A program made the translations under genes and the position numbers. Shown here one piece after another: positions 43,616-49,766 of a DNA stretch of 49,766 nucleotides. Origin of the DNA: Thiothrix sp. UBA5583 (lineage in GTDB: Bacteria; Pseudomonadota; Gammaproteobacteria; Thiotrichales; Thiotrichaceae); the NCBI GenBank assembly GCA_002425225.1, contig DILV01000004.1, positions 1 to 49,766 on the forward strand, given 5' to 3'. Position 1 is the stretch's first letter. Each line of letters begins with the position of its first letter. The notes under the pieces were generated by a model that had not been told where the DNA came from, did not search any database, and saw only the letters and a program-made list of their open reading frames with translations.

Positions 43616-44785
43616 ATGAATCTACACGAATACCAAGCCAAAGCCGTATTCCGCCAATACGGGATGCCTGTCCCTAATGGTACGGTAGCAACAACAGCGG
43701 CTGAAGCAGAAGCAGCGGCAGCCTCCTTGAGTACTGTGAAAGTTGTGGTGAAAGCCCAAGTTCACGCCGGTGGTCGCGGTAAAGCCGGTGGTGTGAAACT
43801 GGTTAGTACGCCCGCCGAAGCGGCTGAGGTGGCGGGTAATTTGTTGGGCAAAAATCTGGTTACTTACCAGACTGACAAAAATGGTCAGCCGATCAATACC
43901 ATCCTGATCGAAGAAACCTGCAACATCGCCCGTGAATTGTACCTCGGTGCAGTACTTGACCGTTCCAGCCGTCGCGTGGTCATTATGGCGTCCACCGAAG
44001 GTGGCATGGAAATCGAAAAGGTTGCCCACGAAACCCCGGAAAAAATCCTTAAAACCGCGATCGACCCACTGGTTGGTGTCATGCCTTACCAAGGGCGTGA
44101 ACTGGCGTTCGGTTTGGGTTTGAAAGGCGACCAGATCAAGCAGTTCACCAACCTGCTGAGCGGTCTGGGTAAGTTGTTCAAGGAGCGTGATCTGTCGCTG
44201 GTGGAAATCAACCCGCTGGTGGTGACTGCTGAAGGCAACCTGCTGTGTCTGGATGGCAAAGTTAACATTGATAGCAACGCGCTGTACCGTCAGCCTGCCT
44301 TGCTGGAAATGCGTGACAAGTCTCAGGAAGATGCGCGTGAAATCGAAGCTTCCGAATGGGATCTGAACTACGTTGCACTCGAAGGCAACATCGGTTGCAT
44401 GGTTAACGGTGCGGGTTTGGCGATGGCAACGATGGACATCATCAAGCTCTCCGGTGGTCAACCTGCCAACTTCCTCGACGTAGGTGGTACAGCTACCGCA
44501 GAACGGGTTGCGGCTGCGTTCAAAATCATCCTCTCTGACAGCAACGTCAAAGGCATTCTGGTCAACATTTTCGGTGGCATCGTGCGCTGCGACCTGATCG
44601 CGGAAGGCATCATCAAGGCCGTGCAGGAAGTCAATGTGAGTGTGCCAGTCGTGGTGCGTCTGGAAGGCAACAACGCTGAAAAAGGTCTGGAATTGCTGGA
44701 TAAAAGTGGTTTGGCAGTTGTTACTGCCAATGATCTGGGCGATGCTGCCCGCAAGGTTGTCGCTGCCGTAGGAGAAGCCGCATGA
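43616..44785 (+). CDS. sucC: Succinyl-CoA synthetase beta subunit
   Basis: 389 residues, with an ATP-grasp N-domain: [45 protein letters not shown] (metal ligands) and, in the C-domain, [16 protein letters not shown]. It is coupled to sucD by an ATGA overlap. An AAGGAACGAAGG leader serves as the ribosome site. Confidence 0.97.
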   Translation: MNLHEYQAKAVFRQYGMPVPNGTVATTAAEAEAAAASLSTVKVVVKAQVHAGGRGKAGGVKLVSTPAEAAEVAGNLLGKNLVTYQTDKNGQPINTILIEETCNIARELYLGAVLDRSSRRVVIMASTEGGMEIEKVAHETPEKILKTAIDPLVGVMPYQGRELAFGLGLKGDQIKQFTNLLSGLGKLFKERDLSLVEINPLVVTAEGNLLCLDGKVNIDSNALYRQPALLEMRDKSQEDAREIEASEWDLNYVALEGNIGCMVNGAGLAMATMDIIKLSGGQPANFLDVGGTATAERVAAAFKIILSDSNVKGILVNIFGGIVRCDLIAEGIIKAVQEVNVSVPVVVRLEGNNAEKGLELLDKSGLAVVTANDLGDAARKVVAAVGEAA

Positions 44786-45657
44786 GCGTATTAGTCAACA
44801 AAGACACCAAAGTCATTTGCCAAGGTTTCACTGGCAAGCAAGGCACTTTCCATTCCGAACAAGCGATTGCTTACGGCACAAACATGGTCGGTGGTATCAC
44901 ACCAGGCAAGGGCGGTTCTGAGCATTTGGGTTTGCCGGTGTTCAATACCGTGCGCGAAGCGGTCGAGCAAACGGGAGCGGATGCCAGCGTTATCTACGTT
45001 CCCGCGCCATTCTGCAAAGATTCCATCATTGAAGCCGCCTACGCAGGCATCAAGCTGATCGTATGTATTACTGAAGGCATCCCCGCACTGGATATGCTGG
45101 AAGCCAAGATCGTGGTCGATAGCCTCGGTGTGCGCCTGATCGGGCCAAACTGCCCCGGCATTATCACACCGGGTGAGTGCAAGATCGGTATCATGCCGGG
45201 TCACATTCATCGTCCTGGCAATGTTGGTATTGTGTCCCGTTCCGGCACCTTGACTTACGAAGCGGTCAAGCAAACCGGCGAATGGGGGCAAAGCACCTGT
45301 ATCGGTATCGGTGGCGACCCGATTCCAGGTACCAACTTCATTGATGCTTTGACCTTGTTCCAAGCTGACCCACAAACTGAAGTGATCCTGATGTGTGGTG
45401 AAATTGGCGGCTCAGCGGAAGAAGAAGCAGCGGAATTCATTAAAGCCAACGTGACCAAGCCAGTGGTTTCCTACATCGCAGGCGTTACTGCTCCCAAAGG
45501 TAAGCGCATGGGGCACGCTGGTGCGATTATTGCGGGTGGTAAAGGCACAGCGCAGGAAAAGTATGCTGCACTGCAAAACGCGGGCGTGTATACTGTGCAA
45601 TCTCCAGCCGAGCTGGGTAAAGGTGTCGCTGCTGCTTTCGCTGCCCTCAAGGGATAA
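44782..45657 (+). CDS. sucD: Succinyl-CoA synthetase alpha subunit
   Basis: 291 residues. CoA-binding [15 protein letters not shown] at the N-terminus and the phospho-His loop [22 protein letters not shown] near residue 245. It makes ATP or GTP from succinyl-CoA with SucC. Length is normal. Confidence 0.97.
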   Translation: MSVLVNKDTKVICQGFTGKQGTFHSEQAIAYGTNMVGGITPGKGGSEHLGLPVFNTVREAVEQTGADASVIYVPAPFCKDSIIEAAYAGIKLIVCITEGIPALDMLEAKIVVDSLGVRLIGPNCPGIITPGECKIGIMPGHIHRPGNVGIVSRSGTLTYEAVKQTGEWGQSTCIGIGGDPIPGTNFIDALTLFQADPQTEVILMCGEIGGSAEEEAAEFIKANVTKPVVSYIAGVTAPKGKRMGHAGAIIAGGKGTAQEKYAALQNAGVYTVQSPAELGKGVAAAFAALKG

Positions 45658-45694
45658 AACTTCTTCTTATTGATTTTTGCTTTGGAGTGCCCTC

Positions 45695-46999
45695 ATGACC
45701 AAACAGACCGTTACGCTGACGGATAATGCTACTGGCAAACAAATTGAGCTGGATGTCTTGCATCCTTCAGTAGGGCCACAGTGCATCGACATCCGCAAGT
45801 TGCACAAGGAGCTGGGTTATTTCACCTATGACCCCGGTTTCATGTCAACAGCCAGTTGCTCCAGCCAGATTACGTATCTGGATGGGGATGAGGGCACATT
45901 GCTCTATCGCGGCTACCCGATAGAGCAATTAGCAGAACACAGTACTTTTCTGGAAGTGTGTTATCTGCTGTTGAATGGAAATTTGCCAAACGCGATGGAA
46001 CTGGCGGATTTTGAATACATCATCACACGTCATACGCTGCTGCATGATCAGGTGCAAGGTTTCTACCGTGGTTTCCGCCGTGATGCACATCCGATGGCAA
46101 CGATGGTGGGGGTGGTCGGGGCGCTGTCTGCGTTCTACCACGATGATCTGAATATTCATGACCGCGAGCAACGCAAGCGTTCTGCGCACCGTTTGATTGC
46201 GAAAATGCCGACGATTGCGGCATGGAGCTACCGTTATTCGATGGGTTTGCCGTTTAACTACCCGCAAAACCGTTTGAAGTATGCTGAAGATTTCCTGCAT
46301 TTGATGTTTGCTGTGCCGACTGAGCCTTATGTGGTTGATCCGCTGATGGCGAAAGCGCTCGATGTGATCATGATCTTGCACGCGGATCATGAGCAAAATG
46401 CGTCTACGTCTACGGTACGTCTGGCTGGCTCTTCGGAAGCTAACCCGTTTGCGGCAGTTTCAGCAGGGATTGCTTCATTATGGGGGCCTGCGCACGGTGG
46501 CGCCAACGAAGCAGTGATCAACATGTTGCGTGAAATCGAGAAGTCTGGTCAGCCGTTGTCGCATTGGATTGCACGGGCAAAAGACAAGAACGACCGTTTC
46601 CGTTTGATGGGTTTTGGGCATCGGGTGTATAAAAACTATGACCCACGTGCCAAGATTATCCGTGAGTTGGCGAACCAGATTCTGGATCGTTTGCCACCGG
46701 GCAATCCCAATCAGAAGCTGTTCGATATTGCGCGTGAACTGGAACAGGTTGCGTTGAACGATGACTATTTCAAAGCGCGTAATCTGTACCCGAATGTGGA
46801 TTTCTATTCCGGGGTGATTTTCCTGAGCATGGGAATTCCGGTCAGTATGTTTACGGTCATGTTCGCACTGGCACGTACCATCGGCTGGATTTCGCAGTGG
46901 AATGAAATGATGGGTGACGAGGAGTCGCGCATCGGTCGTCCACGCCAGTTGTACATGGGTGCGGAACGCCGCGATTACGTACCAGTGGATAAGAGATAA
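45695..46999 (+). CDS. gltA: Citrate synthase (type II)
   Basis: 434 residues from ATG 45695 ([10 protein letters not shown]), after a TTTGGAG site. An earlier TTG at 45677 is not needed. Hexameric, NADH-sensitive type, as judged by length and the N-terminal extension. Active-site motifs are [33 protein letters not shown] and [16 protein letters not shown]. It condenses acetyl-CoA with oxaloacetate. It lies 37 bases after sucD with no obvious terminator. Confidence 0.96.
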   Translation: MTKQTVTLTDNATGKQIELDVLHPSVGPQCIDIRKLHKELGYFTYDPGFMSTASCSSQITYLDGDEGTLLYRGYPIEQLAEHSTFLEVCYLLLNGNLPNAMELADFEYIITRHTLLHDQVQGFYRGFRRDAHPMATMVGVVGALSAFYHDDLNIHDREQRKRSAHRLIAKMPTIAAWSYRYSMGLPFNYPQNRLKYAEDFLHLMFAVPTEPYVVDPLMAKALDVIMILHADHEQNASTSTVRLAGSSEANPFAAVSAGIASLWGPAHGGANEAVINMLREIEKSGQPLSHWIARAKDKNDRFRLMGFGHRVYKNYDPRAKIIRELANQILDRLPPGNPNQKLFDIARELEQVALNDDYFKARNLYPNVDFYSGVIFLSMGIPVSMFTVMFALARTIGWISQWNEMMGDEESRIGRPRQLYMGAERRDYVPVDKR

Positions 47000-47015
47000 A
47001 GAAACCGGGTTTCTT
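46999..47015 (+). other. Short hairpin between gltA and acnB
   Basis: AAGAAAC and GTTTCTT pair over 7 bp with a 3-base loop. It begins at the gltA stop codon. Too weak for a confident terminator. It may tune read-through to acnB. Confidence 0.35.
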
Positions 47016-47050
47016 ATAGATTTCATGTTGTTTTGAGGAGATTGATTGTA

Positions 47051-49654
47051 ATGTTGGAAGCGTACCGCAAACACGTTGAAGAACGCGCTGCCCAAGGCGT
47101 TCCCCCTAAGCCACTGGATGCCGCGCAAACCGCAGCACTGGTTGAATTGCTGAAAAACCCGCCTGCGGGTGAAGAGGCGTTTCTGGTTGATCTGCTGGAA
47201 AACCGCGTACCTGCCGGTGTCGACGAAGCCGCTTATGTGAAAGCCGGTTTCCTCGCAGCAGTTGCCAAGGGCGAAGTGAACTGTGGTCTGGTGAGCCAGG
47301 TTCGCGCCGTCGAGGTGCTGGGCATGATGCTGGGTGGTTACAACGTGCAACCGCTGATCGCTGCGCTGGACGTGCCTGCAACGGCTGATGCTGCTGCCAC
47401 CGCTCTGTCACACACGCTGCTGATGTTTGATGCATTCCACGACGTGGAAGCCAAAGCGAAAGCAGGTAATGCTGCCGCACAGAAAGTCATGGAATCATGG
47501 GCTGCTGGTGAGTGGTTTACTTCCAAGCCTGAAGTGGCTGAGAAAATCACTGTTACTGTATTCAAGGTTCCCGGCGAAACCAACACTGACGACTTGTCGC
47601 CTGCACCGGATGCATGGTCACGCCCTGACATCCCACTTCATGCCAACGCGATGCTGAAAATGCCGCGTGACGGTATCGAGCCAGAAGTACCGGGTTCGGT
47701 TGGTCCGCTGAAGCAAATTGAAGCGGTTAAAGCGAAAGGCTTTCCGGTTGCTTACGTCGGTGACGTGGTAGGTACAGGCTCTTCACGTAAGTCTGCCACC
47801 AACTCTGTGCTGTGGTTCTTTGGCGATGATATGCCGGGGATTCCTAACAAGCGTGCGGGTGGTTACTGTTTCGGTAGTAAGATTGCCCCAATCTTCTTCA
47901 ACACGATGGAAGACGCTGGTGCATTGCCAATCGAGATGGATGTTGCCCAAATGAACATGGGTGACGTGGTTGATGTGTATCCGTATGAAGGCGTTGCCAA
48001 GCGTCATGGTACGGATGAAGTTATCTCCACTTTCGGTCTGAAAACCCAGGTGCTGTTGGACGAAGCCCGTGCGGGTGGTCGCATCAACCTGATTATTGGG
48101 CGTGGTTTGACGGCGAAAGCGCGTGAATCACTGGGTTTGCCACCCGTTAACCTGTTCCGCTCGCCTGAACAGCCTGCTGATACGGGCAAAGGCTATACAC
48201 TGGCGCAAAAAATGGTTGGCAAGGCTTGCGGTCTGCCGGGTGTACGCCCTGGTATGTACTGCGAACCGAAAATGACTACGGTGGGTTCACAGGATACTAC
48301 TGGCCCGATGACCCGTGACGAGCTGAAAGACTTGGCTTGCTTGGGCTTCTCTGCCGATCTGACCATGCAGTCTTTCTGCCATACGGCTGCTTATCCTAAG
48401 CCGGTTGACGTGGTAACTCACCACACGCTGCCAGATTTCATCATGACCCGTGGTGGTGTTTCTTTGCGCCCTGGTGATGGTGTTATCCACTCTTGGTTGA
48501 ACCGTATGTTGTTGCCGGATACTGTGGGTACAGGTGGTGACTCGCATACCCGTTTCCCGATCGGGATTTCCTTCCCGGCGGGTTCTGGTCTGGTAGCGTT
48601 TGCTGCTGCGACGGGTGTTATGCCGTTGGATATGCCGGAATCTGTTTTGGTACGTTTCACTGGCAAAATGCAACCAGGCATCACGCTGCGTGACCTCGTT
48701 CATGCCATTCCTCACAAAGCGATCCAAATGGGTCTGCTGACGGTTGAAAAGAAAGGCAAGAAGAACGTGTTCAACGGCACAGTGTTGGAAATCGAAGGTT
48801 TGGATCACCTGACGGTTGAGCAAGCCTTTGAACTGTCTGACGCTTCTGCGGAACGTTCTGCTGCTGGTTGTACTGTTGCGCTGTCTGAAGCATCGGTTGC
48901 TGAATACCTGCGTTCCAACATCGTGATGCTGAAATGGATGTTGTCCGAAGGCTATGGCGACCCGCGCACCATCGAACGTCGTATCGGCAAGATGGAAGAA
49001 TGGCTGGCGAACCCAAGCCTGATGCGTGCGGATGCGGATGCAGAATACGCAGCCGTGATCGAAATCAATATGGATGAGATCAAAGAACCTATCCTGTGTG
49101 CACCGAATGACCCGGATGATGCACACCTGTTGTCTGAAGTAGCTGGCCGCAAAATTGATGAAGTCTTCATCGGTTCTTGCATGACCAACATCGGTCACTT
49201 CCGTGCGGCGGGCAAGTTACTGGATGCTGCCAACAAGCAAATCCCAACCCGTATGTGGATTGCCCCACCAACCAAGATGGATGCGGCGCAGTTGAGTGAT
49301 GAAGGTTACTACAACATCTACGGTCGTGCCGGTGCGCGGATGGAAATGCCGGGCTGTTCACTGTGCATGGGCAACCAAGCACGGATTCAGGAAGGCTCTA
49401 CGGCAGTTTCTACCTCTACCCGTAACTTCCCGAACCGTCTGGGGACTAATACTGACGTGTTCTTGGCTTCTGCTGAACTCGCGTCTGTGGCAGCGGTTCT
49501 GGGTAAATTGCCAACCGTTGCAGAGTACATGGAATATGCCAACAAGCTCAACAGCATGTCGGCTGACATTTACCGTTACCTGAACTTTGACAAGATGGAA
49601 AACTACCAGAAGGCTGCGGCGAAAGTTGTGCCGATTCCGGTAGTGGCTGGGTAA
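47051..49654 (+). CDS. acnB: Bifunctional aconitate hydratase 2 / 2-methylisocitrate dehydratase
   Basis: 867 residues from ATG 47051 ([16 protein letters not shown]). An upstream start at 47033 is not needed. It has an AcnB-type N-terminal HEAT-like domain, then the swivel domain ([18 protein letters not shown]), then the catalytic [4Fe-4S] part. Cluster Cys residues are in [15 protein letters not shown] and [16 protein letters not shown]. Other motifs include [19 protein letters not shown]. It converts citrate to isocitrate. It ends the TCA block before a REP-like element. Confidence 0.97.
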   Translation: MLEAYRKHVEERAAQGVPPKPLDAAQTAALVELLKNPPAGEEAFLVDLLENRVPAGVDEAAYVKAGFLAAVAKGEVNCGLVSQVRAVEVLGMMLGGYNVQPLIAALDVPATADAAATALSHTLLMFDAFHDVEAKAKAGNAAAQKVMESWAAGEWFTSKPEVAEKITVTVFKVPGETNTDDLSPAPDAWSRPDIPLHANAMLKMPRDGIEPEVPGSVGPLKQIEAVKAKGFPVAYVGDVVGTGSSRKSATNSVLWFFGDDMPGIPNKRAGGYCFGSKIAPIFFNTMEDAGALPIEMDVAQMNMGDVVDVYPYEGVAKRHGTDEVISTFGLKTQVLLDEARAGGRINLIIGRGLTAKARESLGLPPVNLFRSPEQPADTGKGYTLAQKMVGKACGLPGVRPGMYCEPKMTTVGSQDTTGPMTRDELKDLACLGFSADLTMQSFCHTAAYPKPVDVVTHHTLPDFIMTRGGVSLRPGDGVIHSWLNRMLLPDTVGTGGDSHTRFPIGISFPAGSGLVAFAAATGVMPLDMPESVLVRFTGKMQPGITLRDLVHAIPHKAIQMGLLTVEKKGKKNVFNGTVLEIEGLDHLTVEQAFELSDASAERSAAGCTVALSEASVAEYLRSNIVMLKWMLSEGYGDPRTIERRIGKMEEWLANPSLMRADADAEYAAVIEINMDEIKEPILCAPNDPDDAHLLSEVAGRKIDEVFIGSCMTNIGHFRAAGKLLDAANKQIPTRMWIAPPTKMDAAQLSDEGYYNIYGRAGARMEMPGCSLCMGNQARIQEGSTAVSTSTRNFPNRLGTNTDVFLASAELASVAAVLGKLPTVAEYMEYANKLNSMSADIYRYLNFDKMENYQKAAAKVVPIPVVAG

Positions 49655-49663
49655 AAAGCCATC

Positions 49664-49699
49664 ACCCCTAGCCCCTCTCCCGCGTAGCGGGCGAGGGGA
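49664..49699. repeat. REP-like palindromic element, copy 2
   Basis: Starts 9 bases after the acnB stop. ACCCCTAGCCCC matches the reverse complement of the sdhB-sdhE element. A CCCGC/GCGGG stem with a TAG-type loop is inside. It can act as an mRNA 3'-end stabiliser. Confidence 0.6.
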
Positions 49700-49742
49700 A
49701 GCAAGAAGCGCCATTGGTCGAGGTGTTAAGTCTAATGGCGTA

Positions 49743-49766
49743 TTGATCTGGCCCAGCAATCCCGGA
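49743..49766. repeat. IS-end-like sequence, copy 2, cut by the window edge
   Basis: 20 of 24 bases match 26075-26098. An insertion element may continue beyond the edge. Just before it, CGCCATT (49709-49715) and AATGGCG (49734-49740) form an inverted repeat. Confidence 0.42.

Noticed and set aside
48287-49198. 303-codon minus-strand frame opposite acnB
   Set aside because: It is antisense to a highly conserved enzyme, has a biased His/Arg/Gln composition and no family features.

Overview
The window looks like a chromosome segment from a filamentous sulfur-oxidising gammaproteobacterium, most likely Thiothrix or a close relative. The best single clue is a secreted Gly/Asn/Tyr-rich sulfur globule protein (26276-26710). 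Gammaproteobacterial PhoB, UvrC-PgsA, PPK1 and SdhE sequences agree with this. The genus is an inference from protein flavour, not from a marker gene.

Layout. (1) 1-2584 is accessory DNA ending at the 3' end of the tmRNA gene ssrA (2585-2949, minus). It holds the N-terminal part of a STAND-type NTPase that runs off the left edge, a small protein plus HNH nuclease pair, and a scar where the HNH gene and a convergent gene have both lost their 3' ends. (2) 3051-3997 holds two minus-strand housekeeping-type genes. (3) 4053-19237 is a minus-strand exopolysaccharide locus. A long operon with overlapping start and stop codons makes dTDP-rhamnose (rfbACDB), then encodes a methyltransferase, a split PssD/PssE-type glycosyltransferase, a flippase, a polymerase, a hexapeptide acyltransferase and two GT2 enzymes. 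A second block encodes the initiating undecaprenyl-phosphate sugar transferase, a membrane acyltransferase and a Wzc-like tyrosine autokinase. (4) 19429-25152 (plus) is a phosphate-limitation module: PhoB behind a Pho box, a second Pho box, a GT4 glycosyltransferase, a PAP2 phosphatase, a GNAT and polyphosphate kinase. An RMD1-family gene converges on it. (5) 26075-31138 holds an IS-end-like scrap, the sulfur globule gene, uvrC-pgsA, and a three-gene envelope operon (OmpA with calcium-type repeats, a 43-residue membrane peptide, a membrane-anchored helix-hairpin-helix protein). (6) 31340-49654 is a TCA block: gntR-sdhCDAB-sdhE-sdhE-like-rhodanese on minus, divergent from sucA-zapE, sucB-lpdA, sucCD, gltA and acnB on plus.

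How it works together. The TCA block encodes citrate synthase, aconitase, the 2-oxoglutarate dehydrogenase complex, succinyl-CoA synthetase and succinate dehydrogenase with its flavinylation factor. Seven copies of the palindrome TGTCGACA or its one-base variant TGTTGACA lie in the gntR/sucA divergent region and upstream of sucB. They sit at the same place relative to the likely -10 boxes. I infer that the GntR protein next to sdhC is the shared regulator. The Pho module would couple phosphate starvation to membrane lipid exchange and polyphosphate metabolism.

Most rewarding to check: the TGTCGACA regulon, the tandem SdhE paralogue that has lost the RGxxE motif, the Pho-box-linked lipid module without PhoR, the 43-aa peptide that resembles the N-terminus of its neighbour, and the ssrA-flanking STAND/HNH region with its deletion scar.
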